A program made the position numbers and the translations under genes. Shown piece after piece: positions 15,946-23,599 of a stretch of 40,027 bases of DNA; positions within the stretch are counted from its first letter, which is position 1; the number at the start of each line of letters is the position of its first letter. The notes below the pieces were generated by a model. It did not search any database, had not been told where the DNA came from, and saw only the letters and a program-made list of their open reading frames with translations. This stretch comes from an uncultured Gilliamella sp. (GTDB lineage: Bacteria; Pseudomonadota; Gammaproteobacteria; Enterobacterales; Orbaceae). The stretch lies in assembly GCA_946480175.1 (NCBI GenBank), contig CAMLIK010000017.1, positions 1-40,027 on the forward strand, read 5' to 3'.

Positions 15946-16225
15946 TTAAACATCTTCTTCAGCATCAGATTCTGATAATGGCGAAAATATCCGCATTGTT
16001 TACAATCAATTTTTACTTAAAATTAACTTTGTGGTCGTCTTCTAAACGATTATATCGAGTAAAACATCATTCCAATCTATTGCTTTTGCCCTTGGCGGTA
16101 TAGGATCATTTGGAGTGAGAATATACACACTTTCTAATTACAACCTTGCAAATAAAATACCCGCCGCTGTTGCTCCTCTTTTTGATTTATCTTTATTCGC
16201 CCAATTAACACGGTTTGGATACCTT
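15946..16225 (-). pseudogene. Toprim-domain remnant (primase or relaxase type), nonsense mutations
   Basis: One minus-strand frame reads RYPNRVNWANKDKSKRGATA then AGILFARL, a TAA, then LESVYILTPNDPIPPRAKA and IDWNDVLLDI, more stops, and finally MRIFSPLSESDAEEDV ending at 15946. The NKD-x-x-x-x-G-x-x-A-A core and the terminal DWNDVL motif are those of Toprim domains in P4-type primases and plasmid relaxases. It is a dead C-terminal piece with in-frame stops, lying directly beside the degenerate CRISPR repeats. Confidence 0.6.
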
Positions 16226-16227
16226 GA

Positions 16228-16375
16228 TTTCAAAACTACCTACTCGGTAGTAAACTGTTTAATTAAATGCTTGACTTATCAAACTATTTTCTAATCTACT
16301 TACCCGGTAGTAAACAAATTGGTTGCTGGTGCGATTTTGTCGCTTATTTTCTAAACTACCTACTCGGTAGAGACT
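16228..16375 (-). CRISPR. Degenerate I-F style CRISPR array, 3 repeats and 2 spacers
   Basis: Three 28-bp repeats at 16228-16255, 16288-16315 and 16348-16375, exactly 60 bp apart, with 32-bp spacers. Each differs from the 17115-17382 repeats at several sites (CTACTCGGTAGTAAAC, CTTACCCGGTAGTAAAC, CTACTCGGTAGAGACT), and the last has lost the GTGAAC end. The exact 60-bp period shows that these were array units. They lie at the trailer side of the array in the minus-strand direction, where repeats decay first. Confidence 0.85.
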
Positions 16376-16379
16376 ATAA

Positions 16380-17090
16380 TCATGGTTTTGGCATTGTAAT
16401 AGTTTTAGATTCTTCTGTAACGGCTTTTGTTTTTGCTATTTTGACAGCCTTTTCAAAATCCTGCCTACCACTTTTCCCGAATTCATCTACTTCATCGTAT
16501 TTATCTAATTTATTAGGGTTTTTAATATCTAGCTCCCACAGCCCAAGATAGAGTGCCTCATAAAAGTTTTTGGGAGCATCTTCTTCATTTAACTCGTTTA
16601 TATTATTCATCGTTTTTTCTAAAAAACTCTGAAAATAACTATCGAACGTTACGCAATTTTTCAAAATTGGAAACATGACGTTATCTTTAGTGCCAACACA
16701 TATTAAATCAAGTTTACTGCCCTTATTAATATTCATTGCGTTATCTTTATTTTTCAATTCTAACGATACATATTCAAATTGATTTTCACCGTTTGCCTTG
16801 ACAAATGCGTCACCACTTAAATCGTTTTTTACGCTAGATGCTACAGTTTTGATATTAATGATTTGATTATTATATTTTTTTTCATATTCGTATTGATTAT
16901 TGCTATATTCACTAATTAATTGAGATGCATTTACTCTAGGTATCACGTGACGAATATTTGATTTTCCACCATCTCTAAAAACTGCTATATCTTTTTTTAT
17001 TATCATCTCAATGAGTCTTTTTGCATTATCATTAGCAAATGAGTTAAAACTAGCTAAAGTTAATATAGTTAAGGCAATTATTTTTTTCAT
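16380..17090 (-). CDS. Secreted protein with OB-fold (tRNA_anti-like) domain, inside the CRISPR array
   Basis: A 236-residue protein starting at 17090 with GGAAAC as ribosome site. The first 19 residues (MKKIIALTILTLASFNSFA) are a signal peptide, so it is periplasmic or exported. Residues about 55-150 fit an OB-fold of the tRNA_anti-like type: SQLISEYSNNQYEYEKKYNN, INIKTVASSVKND, YVSLELKN, LDLICVGTKDN and ILKNCV. The C-terminal part (160-236) is helical and acidic, then lysine-rich. It lies between CRISPR repeats 16348-16375 and 17115-17142, ending 5 bp from one and starting 25 bp from the other, and has the inferred array transcription direction. Function unknown; a periplasmic superinfection-exclusion or stress role is possible. 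Confidence 0.7.
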   Translation of the reverse strand: MKKIIALTILTLASFNSFANDNAKRLIEMIIKKDIAVFRDGGKSNIRHVIPRVNASQLISEYSNNQYEYEKKYNNQIINIKTVASSVKNDLSGDAFVKANGENQFEYVSLELKNKDNAMNINKGSKLDLICVGTKDNVMFPILKNCVTFDSYFQSFLEKTMNNINELNEEDAPKNFYEALYLGLWELDIKNPNKLDKYDEVDEFGKSGRQDFEKAVKIAKTKAVTEESKTITMPKP

Positions 17091-17114
17091 GTTTCGTTTC
17101 CATTTATCCTGAAT

Positions 17115-17382
17115 TTTCCAAACTACCTACACGGTAGTGAACTCTAACCCGGTTTTACTAGTTCTGATTTCATCTTTCTAAACTACCTACACGGTAGTGA
17201 ACCGCCAACCCCAATTGACTTAAATGCACCTGTGTTTCTAAACTACCTACACGGCAGTGAACTCTACGAATTTGTATATATTCGACGTGCAAAATTTCTA
17301 AACTACCTACACGGCAGTGAACATTGGAACGCTTTCCGCTAATATGTCCATAAATTTCTAAACTACCTACACGGCAGTGAAC
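17115..17382 (-). CRISPR. Type I-F style CRISPR array, 5 repeats and 4 spacers, no cas genes
   Basis: Five 28-bp repeats start at 17115, 17175, 17235, 17295 and 17355, all 60 bp apart with 32-bp spacers. In the minus orientation the repeat begins GTTCACTGCCGTGTAGGTAG and ends TTTAGAAA, differing at three positions from the Pseudomonas I-F repeat by memory. The Csy4-type stem is kept: CTGCC/GGTAG with one G-U pair in the three right-hand repeats, and CTACC/GGTAG fully paired in the two left-hand ones. The decay towards the left places the leader at the right, so transcription is on the minus strand. No cas gene is in the window, so processing would need host Cas6f. Confidence 0.95.
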
Positions 17383-17578
17383 TAGAACAATATATACTAT
17401 AAACTCTGTTAGCAAAAAGGCAAAGTGAAATTTGGCTTTTAAAAACCCTTTTTTAGAGGACTGAATTAATATATTGATTTTACTACCATTTTATATTAGC
17501 TAAAAAAAAGGGTTAGCCAGATAGTAATGATCACGTTATTTTAAACAAACCAAAAATCCTCTTTAACTCTTTGAAATT
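17383..17578. promoter_or_regulatory. Presumed CRISPR leader plus an inverted repeat
   Basis: An AT-rich, gene-free stretch on the leader side of the array. It contains AACCCTTTTTTAG (17444-17456) opposite CTAAAAAAAAGGGTT (17500-17514). That is a long-loop inverted repeat that could end transcripts in either direction. The bases next to the last repeat (17383-17443) are the expected place for leader promoter and integration signals; I cannot identify an IHF site with confidence. Confidence 0.45.
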
Positions 17579-17638
17579 TTGTAACCCCAACCACTACAAC
17601 CAAGCTTACTTTATTTTAACTTGATAAAATTTCATCAT
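17579..17638 (+). promoter_or_regulatory. Late promoter 2 with Ogr-type dyad (V operon)
   Basis: TTGTAAC at 17579-17585, seven bases, ACTACAA ending at 17599. The ends match the FI box exactly. A weak -10 would fall at CATCAT (17633-17638), putting the start almost on the V ATG; alternatively TAAAAT at 17625-17630 serves. It drives V-W-J-I-fibre 1. Confidence 0.7.
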
Positions 17639-17645
17639 AGTCGTT

Positions 17646-18284
17646 ATGAAAAATTATCATCCCGCCGACTTAGTCGACATTTTACGAAAAATTGAAAACC
17701 TGATTCGCCCTGGCGTTATTTATCAAACCAATGGCGATCGGGTAAAAGTCCGTACCGGTGAATTAATTACCGCGTGGTTACCTTGGTTCACTCATCGTGC
17801 TGGTAAAAGCCGTACCTGGTGGCGACCATCAGTTGGTGAGCAGGTATTCATTTTAAGCCCTGGTGGTAACTTAACGTTAGGTTGTGTATTACCGAGTATA
17901 TTCAGTGATGCCAATCCCGCTCCCGCTAAATCTGAAGATGGTTATTTGGTGACATTTCCTGACGGTGCTTCATTTGAATATGAACCAGAAACCAGTCAAT
18001 TAACCATTAAAGGGATCAAAACCGCTATCATTGAAGCCAGTGATCAAATTACGGCTAAAGCTGGTAGCAAAATTCAACTTGATACTCCATTAGTTGAATG
18101 TAGCGATCATGTAACATTCAAATCATTCAGTGCTAGCGGTGGCGGCGCCAAAGGTAGTACCGGCACATTAACCGGTAATGTTATTCACACTCAAGGGCAA
18201 TTATCATCAAACGGTATTGTATTAGATTCTCACACCCACAGCGGCGTTAAAGCTGGTGGTGATTCAACAGGAAAACCGCAATGA
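17646..18284 (+). CDS. V: Baseplate spike protein V
   Basis: A 212-residue homologue of P2 gpV (211), the membrane-piercing spike at the tail tip. An OB-fold N-terminal domain (about 15-90, with RVKVRTGELITAWLPWFTHR) is followed by the beta-helical region and an apex with the iron-coordinating His196-Thr-His198 pattern in DSHTHSG. That motif is the iron-binding tip seen in P2-type spikes. No clear Shine-Dalgarno precedes the ATG, and the inferred late start is very close, so translation may be nearly leaderless. It overlaps W by four bases. Confidence 0.92.
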   Translation: MKNYHPADLVDILRKIENLIRPGVIYQTNGDRVKVRTGELITAWLPWFTHRAGKSRTWWRPSVGEQVFILSPGGNLTLGCVLPSIFSDANPAPAKSEDGYLVTFPDGASFEYEPETSQLTIKGIKTAIIEASDQITAKAGSKIQLDTPLVECSDHVTFKSFSASGGGAKGSTGTLTGNVIHTQGQLSSNGIVLDSHTHSGVKAGGDSTGKPQ

Positions 18285-18634
18285 GTTACATTGGCATGAA
18301 CAGCAAATCAGGACGAACAATTACCGATATGGACCATATCAATCAGTCCATTAAAGATATTCTCACCACACCGATTGGTTCGAGAATTGAGCGACGTAAT
18401 TACGGCTCGTTATTGTTTTTACTTTTAGATAACCCGAATACAGAAGCAACCAAACTACGTGTGATTTCGGCTACGGTATTAGCGCTTACTCAATGGGAAC
18501 CACGAATAAAACTTGATACGGTCGATGTGTTCCCTGATAAAGAAAAATTAACCTTACAAATAACCGGTTCACGGATAGACAAACCGAACCAAACCTTTAA
18601 TAGCGAAATCGAGGTAGCAACATGGCAGCATTAA
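18281..18634 (+). CDS. W: Baseplate wedge protein W
   Basis: A 117-residue homologue of P2 gpW and T4 gp25, a lysozyme-like-fold wedge protein that nucleates the sheath. Recognisable are ITDMDHINQSIKDILTTPIG, SRIERRNYGS and the later ALTQWEPRIKLDTVDV. Length matches P2 W (115). It overlaps V upstream and J downstream (start at 18622), so the V-W-J-I genes are translationally linked. Confidence 0.93.
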   Translation: MSYIGMNSKSGRTITDMDHINQSIKDILTTPIGSRIERRNYGSLLFLLLDNPNTEATKLRVISATVLALTQWEPRIKLDTVDVFPDKEKLTLQITGSRIDKPNQTFNSEIEVATWQH

Positions 18635-19533
18635 CCGACCTTTCAAAATTACCCTCCCCAAATGTAATTGAATCCCTAGATTTTGAAGAGATCTTCAACC
18701 GTCGCAAAGCTAAATTCATTTCACTCTACAGTGAACAAGAACAGGAAGAAGTTGCCAAAACATTACAATTTGAAAGTGAGCCGATTGTCAAACTGTTACA
18801 AGAGAGCAGCTATTATGAACTGATTTTACGGCAACGAATCAACGAAGCCTCACAAGCATTAATGATTGCCCATGCTAAAGATCAGGATTTAGATAATTTA
18901 GGCGCCAACTTTAATGTTTATCGTCTAACTGTTCAAACTGCCGACAATAGTGTCGTGCCGGCTATCAAAGAAATTAAAGAAGCTGATAGTGACTTTAGAC
19001 TACGAATTCAATCAGCTTTTGAAGGGTTATCGGTTGCAGGCCCGCGCGCGGCGTATGAGTTTTTTGCTCGTAGTGCTGATGGACGAATATTAGACGCCGC
19101 AGCAGAAAGCCCTTCCCCCGCCTGCGTCACTCTCGCAATTTTAGCACGTGATAATAATGGTGTTGCCTCGAATGAATTGATTGAAATTGTCAAAAAAGCG
19201 GTCAATCAAGATGATCGTCGGCCGATTGCTGACAAGGTGACCGTTAAATCAGTCGAATTAATTGACTATCAAATTAAAGCGAAACTTTACTTATATCCAG
19301 GTCCCGAATCAGAACCGATAAAAAAAACCGCCATGGATAATTTACAAGCTTACATTAGCGAAAAACATCGAATTGGCCGAAGGATCAGCCGAAGTGCTAT
19401 CATCTCAGCGTTACATGTGGTTGGCGTACAACGAGTCGAACTTCAAGAACCGGCACAAGATATTATCATCAACCGAGAGCAAGCGAGTTATTGTTCAAAC
19501 TATCAAATTGAGGTAGCAGGTTATGGCGAATAA
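18622..19533 (+). CDS. J: Baseplate wedge protein J
   Basis: A 303-residue homologue of P2 gpJ (302), the T4 gp6-like wedge ring protein. Characteristic segments are the N-terminal LSKLPSPNVIESLDFEEIF, the central GLSVAGPRAAYEFFARSADG (P2 baseplate_J domain) and PSPACVTLAILARDNNG. The C-terminal QDDRRPIADKVTVKSVE region continues the domain. Twelve bases overlap W and eleven overlap I. No frameshift or missing segment is seen, so the baseplate should assemble. Confidence 0.94.
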   Translation: MAALTDLSKLPSPNVIESLDFEEIFNRRKAKFISLYSEQEQEEVAKTLQFESEPIVKLLQESSYYELILRQRINEASQALMIAHAKDQDLDNLGANFNVYRLTVQTADNSVVPAIKEIKEADSDFRLRIQSAFEGLSVAGPRAAYEFFARSADGRILDAAAESPSPACVTLAILARDNNGVASNELIEIVKKAVNQDDRRPIADKVTVKSVELIDYQIKAKLYLYPGPESEPIKKTAMDNLQAYISEKHRIGRRISRSAIISALHVVGVQRVELQEPAQDIIINREQASYCSNYQIEVAGYGE

Positions 19534-20128
19534 AACGCTACTCCCCCCGACTGCTACCAAACTGGAGAAAAACCTTTCACAAGCGATTGTTTGTGAGCCA
19601 CCAATACCACTACGCTCACTTTGGGATCCGCAAACTTGTCCTTACGAATTACTTCCCTATCTGGCATGGCAATATAGTGTAGACCGTTGGGATGAAAACT
19701 GGTCTGAGCAGATCAAACGTAAAGTCATCGCCGAAGCCTTTGAAATCCATAAACTCAAAGGCACCAAAGAGGCAATTCGCCGAGCAGTCGAACCATTTGG
19801 TTTCTTAATCAAGATTATCGAGTGGTGGCAAAACAATCAAACGCCTGGCTCTTTTGGGCTGGAAATTGGGGTATTAGATAAAGGCATTACCGAAGAGTCT
19901 TATAATGAACTAAGCCGCATCATTGATGATGTCAAACCCGTATCACGTCAACTAACCAGATTAGCAATTCAGCTCGTATCTAAAGGTTCATTAACCATGG
20001 GAGCCAGTAGCTATGATGGCAATACTTTAGATATCTACCCTTATATTGCTGAAACCATCCCTACTCAATCTGAAAGCCATTTAGGCGCAACTATTCATTT
20101 AATCGATACAATGAGCATAACACCATGA
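19523..20128 (+). CDS. I: Baseplate wedge/tail protein I
   Basis: A 201-residue member of the P2 gpI family (T4 gp7 N-terminal-like), which joins the wedge and carries the fibre connection. The family signature is clear: PIPLRSLWDPQTCPYELLPY, LAWQYSVDRWDENW and AFEIHKLKGTKEAIRRAVEP. It is slightly longer than P2 I (176), the extra part being the C-terminal strand region (TMGASSYDGNTLDIYPYI). The stop overlaps the first fibre start (ATGA). Confidence 0.92.
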   Translation: MANKTLLPPTATKLEKNLSQAIVCEPPIPLRSLWDPQTCPYELLPYLAWQYSVDRWDENWSEQIKRKVIAEAFEIHKLKGTKEAIRRAVEPFGFLIKIIEWWQNNQTPGSFGLEIGVLDKGITEESYNELSRIIDDVKPVSRQLTRLAIQLVSKGSLTMGASSYDGNTLDIYPYIAETIPTQSESHLGATIHLIDTMSITP

Positions 20129-21603
20129 ATCAAACCTACTATACAATTATAACTAAACAAGGAGCGGCATTATTAGCCAATGCCACGGCACTTGGCATTC
20201 CACTTAAAATAACGCAAATGGCAGTCGGTGATGGCAACGGTAAGATACCGAAACCAAATGCAAGCCAAACTCAATTAGTTCACGAAGTCAGACGTGCTGC
20301 TGTCAACACTTTATTCGTTGATCAAGAAAACCCGAATCAAATTATTGCCGAACAGGTCATACCAGAAACCGATGGTGGTTGGTTTATTCATGAGATTGGC
20401 TTATTTGATGACAAAGGTAATCTAATCGCCGTAGGTAACTGTCCTGCTACATACAAGCCTAAATTAGTTGAAGGCAGTGGCCGAACGCAAGTAATTAGAA
20501 TGGTCATTATTGTCGACAACACACAATCTGTCGAATTGAAAATCGACCCGGCTGTCGTCTTAGCTACACGGCAATATGTGGATGGACTAATTACTGCTAA
20601 AATGACAGCTCATGAAAAAACAACTAATCACCCAAATGCCACCACAAAATCAATAGGTTTTGTGCAATTAAATTCGGCCATTGATTCTAGTCTAGAAAAC
20701 CAAGCTGCAACGCCGCTAGCAGTCAAAAAAACATATGATATGGCAATCGAAGCAATAAAAAAAGCTAATGATTTAATGTCCGATCAGGAAAAATCAACTA
20801 ATCATCCAAATGCCACCACAAAATCAAAAGGTTTTGTGCAATTAAATTCAGAAACAAATAGTCTTTCTGAAACAGAAGCTGCAACCCCTTTTGCAGTTAA
20901 AAAGGCTTATGATGAAGCTAATAATGCTAAAAACATCGCTATGACAGCTGTCAAACGGTCTGGTGACAATATGACTGGTGAATTACGAATAAAAGGTAAT
21001 CGTGCACTGGTGGATGGTGACGCCTTCCCATTTTGCAACCATATAGGTGATAAAAATTTAAATGATATTCGAGGGTTGCAACATGGTGTCTATTTTCAAG
21101 CCAGGAACGAAGGAGCAACCATCCAAAATAATTATCCCCTTCCAGCCGCTGGTTTACTAATAGTTGGCCAAACAGGAGGAGAAGGGGTTAACGGTTGTAT
21201 ACAAACCTATACAGATTATTATTCGGGTCGTCAATTTATCAGAACTTATCGGGAAATTCCTAATATTTGGTCTAACTGGATAGAGCAAATAACTACCGAA
21301 AACATAGCAAACTATTTTCCAGCCAAGTCATGGCAAAACTTAACATCACAACGAGCACTTAACGTTACCTATACAAATACTGGAAAATGGCCAATATTTT
21401 TGGCTGTAGGACTTACTCATGGTTGGTCCGGTACAGTTGCTACAATGACGTTAACAATCAATGGCGTTAATTTTGTAAGCAGCGCTGGTGGTGCTGGTAA
21501 TGGTAGTACTAAAACAGTAGCGATGTATATGCCAATTCCTGCTGGTAACTCATTTTCTGTCACCGGCAATGCTCCTCTTTTTTTCTGGTATGAACTGAGG
21601 TAA
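20125..21603 (+). CDS. H: Tail fibre 1 (P2 H-type)
   Basis: A 492-residue fibre. The N-terminal 155 residues are the DUF3751 baseplate-attachment domain (YYTIITKQGAALLANATALG, VGDGNG, GGWFIHEIGLFD, VGNCPATYKP) shared with fibres 2 and 3. Two fibre repeats of the NHPNATTKS-GFVQLNS-AATP-AVKKAYD type follow at about 169-207 and 226-265, then a unique receptor-binding tip rich in Gly and Asn ending FFWYELR. It has no collar domain, unlike the other two fibres. It is translationally coupled to I, so it is the standard fibre of the V operon. Confidence 0.9.
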   Translation: MNQTYYTIITKQGAALLANATALGIPLKITQMAVGDGNGKIPKPNASQTQLVHEVRRAAVNTLFVDQENPNQIIAEQVIPETDGGWFIHEIGLFDDKGNLIAVGNCPATYKPKLVEGSGRTQVIRMVIIVDNTQSVELKIDPAVVLATRQYVDGLITAKMTAHEKTTNHPNATTKSIGFVQLNSAIDSSLENQAATPLAVKKTYDMAIEAIKKANDLMSDQEKSTNHPNATTKSKGFVQLNSETNSLSETEAATPFAVKKAYDEANNAKNIAMTAVKRSGDNMTGELRIKGNRALVDGDAFPFCNHIGDKNLNDIRGLQHGVYFQARNEGATIQNNYPLPAAGLLIVGQTGGEGVNGCIQTYTDYYSGRQFIRTYREIPNIWSNWIEQITTENIANYFPAKSWQNLTSQRALNVTYTNTGKWPIFLAVGLTHGWSGTVATMTLTINGVNFVSSAGGAGNGSTKTVAMYMPIPAGNSFSVTGNAPLFFWYELR

Positions 21604-21606
21604 CAA

Positions 21607-21951
21607 ATGAAATATTTCAAAAATAAAGATAATACAGTATTCGCTTATGAAGATGACGGCTCTCAAGATTTTTTAATTACTGATGATAAAGTTCAAATAT
21701 CAGAATCAGAGGCTATGGAATTTTCAAAACCAACCAATGAAGAACTAATTTCGCAAAACCTAGCGATTAAAAATGCATTGATTTATGAAGCCAATCAAAT
21801 AATTGCTTTTTTACAAGATGCAATTGATTTAGATATGGCAGAAAGTGGTGACAAGGAAAAGCTAGAATTATGGAGAAAATATAGAATTTTATTAAATCGT
21901 CTAGATATCGAACAAACAGCAAATATCAAGTGGCCAAAACAGCCTAAATAG
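21607..21951 (+). CDS. G: Tail fibre assembly chaperone 1, short form
   Basis: A 114-residue member of the TFA family, starting three bases after fibre 1. The C-terminal half carries the family end: LELWRKYRILLNRLDIEQTA and IKWPKQPK, the same as in the two longer chaperones. The N-terminal 80-90 residues of the long forms are replaced by a different short segment (MKYFKNKDNTVFAYEDDG). These proteins trimerise or cap the fibre tip. The different N-terminus fits pairing with the different tip of fibre 1. Confidence 0.85.
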   Translation: MKYFKNKDNTVFAYEDDGSQDFLITDDKVQISESEAMEFSKPTNEELISQNLAIKNALIYEANQIIAFLQDAIDLDMAESGDKEKLELWRKYRILLNRLDIEQTANIKWPKQPK

Positions 21952-21967
21952 CGTTAATTGATAAACA

Positions 21968-21995
21968 AAAACCTTGGTCTTGTCACCAAGGTTTT
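21968..21995 (+). terminator. Terminator after fibre cassette 1
   Basis: AAAACCTTGGT, loop CTTGTC, ACCAAGGTTTT (21968-21995), continuing TTTATT. An 11-bp perfect stem 17 bp after the chaperone stop. A sister copy follows cassette 2. Confidence 0.88.
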
Positions 21996-22035
21996 ATTAA
22001 TAATTTATCATTTCGTCAAACCTCACCTACGCCAC

Positions 22036-22096
22036 TTGTAACCTAGTTTATTACATATCCATTTATTACCTCACTTCTTTAGATTATGTCACTATC
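22036..22096 (+). promoter_or_regulatory. Late promoter 3 with Ogr-type dyad (fibre 2)
   Basis: TTGTAAC at 22036-22042, seven bases, ATTACAT ending at 22056: the late dyad with one altered end base. A weak -10 CACTAT lies at 22090-22095. The same layout, base for base in many places, precedes fibre 3. Confidence 0.6.
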
Positions 22097-22182
22097 GCAA
22101 GTAAACCATTTTATGAAATGCAAATCTTATGCAGTTTATAAAATATTCAAAAACTAGACATGACAACCGACACTAATAACGC

Positions 22183-22214
22183 ATTCAATTGCCTTATGAG
22201 CGATTCGAATTTTT
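22183..22214 (+). promoter_or_regulatory. Leader hairpin with T-run before fibre 2
   Basis: ATTC-AATTGC pairs with GCGATTCGAAT with one bulge, followed directly by TTTTT (22210-22214), 17 bp upstream of the fibre 2 start. It is terminator-shaped but lies between the late promoter and the gene, so it may attenuate expression. A better-paired copy is at 24434-24463. Confidence 0.5.
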
Positions 22215-22231
22215 ATTTATAGGATACAAAT

Positions 22232-23584
22232 ATGAGTCAAAAATTTTGTACATTAATAACCGAGCATGGTGCCGCCTTACTGGCAAATGCTACTGCTTTA
22301 GGTGTTCCGCTCAAATTAACTAAAATGGGGGTTGGTGATGGCAATAGTGATGCAACCACGCCAAATGCTACTCAAACCCGCCTTATTCATGAAGTCTTTA
22401 AAGCACAAATCAATACTTTAACTACAGATGCAAATAATCCAAATCAAATTATTGCTGAATTAATCATTCCGGAACACCATGGGGGATGGTTTATTAATGA
22501 AATCGGCTTATATGATGAGAACAATATATTAGTTGCGGTCGGTAACTGCCCGGCTACCTATAAACCTCAATTGCCTGAAGGCTGTGGCCGTACACAAGTC
22601 ATCCGCATGATTGTCGCCGTAGATAATGCGAGTGTTGTTGAACTAAAAATTGATCCGGCTGTTGTATTAGCTTCGCGTCAATATGTGGATAATTTAATTA
22701 TCAACAAACTGGCAATCCATGAAAAATCAACCAATCACCCCAATGCAACCACTTCTTCAAAAGGTTTTGTACAACTAAACTCGGCGACCAATTCAACAAT
22801 TGAAAGCCAAGCGGCAACCCCAAAAGCGGTTCATGATACTTTTGAATATGTTCGATTTACTGACCAAAAAGCGCAGTCTGCCTATGACCATGCAAGCGCC
22901 GCGCATAATCGAATTGATCCGATTGTAGATAAGTTCCACATGTCCGAATTTGAATCACAAGTATATTCTGGAGACAAAAGATATATATTTGTTGTGCGTA
23001 ATGATGGAATTGCCGGGGTATATAATACCTATAAAAATGAATTTTCATGGTTTTTCAATCACGATGGCTGGTGTGGAGGATTTATTGATGCTTGGCGTGT
23101 AGGAGGTTTAGATCAGTTTGTTAAAGATCGTGTTTTACCAGTCGGAATTCCACAGCCTTGGCCTAGTGATCATCTCCCTGCCGGTTGGTTTGAATGTAAT
23201 GGTTCACCATTTAATGTTAATCGTTTTCCTAAATTAGCAGCCGTCTATCCATGGGGAACTTTACCGGATTTGCGCGGGTTATTTATCCGAGGGAAAGATA
23301 ACGGGCGAGGATTAGACCCTAATCGAGGTATTTTAAGTTATCAAGATGATGCAATTAGAAATATATGGGGCAACGTTTGGCCTATTTCAGAAACATTTGG
23401 TCAAAATGGTGGAACCGGTGATGGAGCATTTAGTTTTTTTGATGTACGTGCAAGCGGAACGCCAACAAAAGTAGATTGGGGTCCTGCTGGTGGATTTAGT
23501 TTTGATGCATCGCGTGTAGTCCCTGTTTCACATGACAACCATCCGCGCAACGTTGCATTTATATACATAGTCAAAGCAGAATAA
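22232..23584 (+). CDS. Tail fibre 2 with collar-domain tip
   Basis: A 450-residue fibre with the same attachment domain as fibre 1 (about 1-155), one NHPNATTSSKGFVQLNS fibre repeat near 168, a divergent shaft, and a C-terminal phage tail-collar domain. That domain shows VGIPQPWPSDHLPAGWFECNG, KLAAVYPWGTLPDLRGLFIR and DPNRGILSYQDDAIRN. Collar domains form the receptor-binding knob or its base. The variable part is about 370-450. It has its own late promoter, leader hairpin and chaperone, so it forms an independent cassette and gives the particle a second receptor specificity. Confidence 0.88.
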   Translation: MSQKFCTLITEHGAALLANATALGVPLKLTKMGVGDGNSDATTPNATQTRLIHEVFKAQINTLTTDANNPNQIIAELIIPEHHGGWFINEIGLYDENNILVAVGNCPATYKPQLPEGCGRTQVIRMIVAVDNASVVELKIDPAVVLASRQYVDNLIINKLAIHEKSTNHPNATTSSKGFVQLNSATNSTIESQAATPKAVHDTFEYVRFTDQKAQSAYDHASAAHNRIDPIVDKFHMSEFESQVYSGDKRYIFVVRNDGIAGVYNTYKNEFSWFFNHDGWCGGFIDAWRVGGLDQFVKDRVLPVGIPQPWPSDHLPAGWFECNGSPFNVNRFPKLAAVYPWGTLPDLRGLFIRGKDNGRGLDPNRGILSYQDDAIRNIWGNVWPISETFGQNGGTGDGAFSFFDVRASGTPTKVDWGPAGGFSFDASRVVPVSHDNHPRNVAFIYIVKAE

Positions 23585-23599
23585 TTAGGAGAACAAATA

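Noticed and set aside
16267..16551. A 94-codon plus-strand reading frame
   Set aside because: It runs through two degenerate CRISPR repeats and then antisense to the secreted-protein gene; no ribosome site.
16380..17090. The secreted OB-fold protein as an anti-CRISPR
   Set aside because: It has a clear signal peptide, so it should leave the cytoplasm where Cas complexes work; location within the array alone is not enough.
17170..17415. An 81-codon minus-strand reading frame with repeated VHCRVGSLE units
   Set aside because: It is the translation of the CRISPR repeats and spacers (60-bp period equals 20 codons), so the frame stays open by arithmetic, not because it is a gene.
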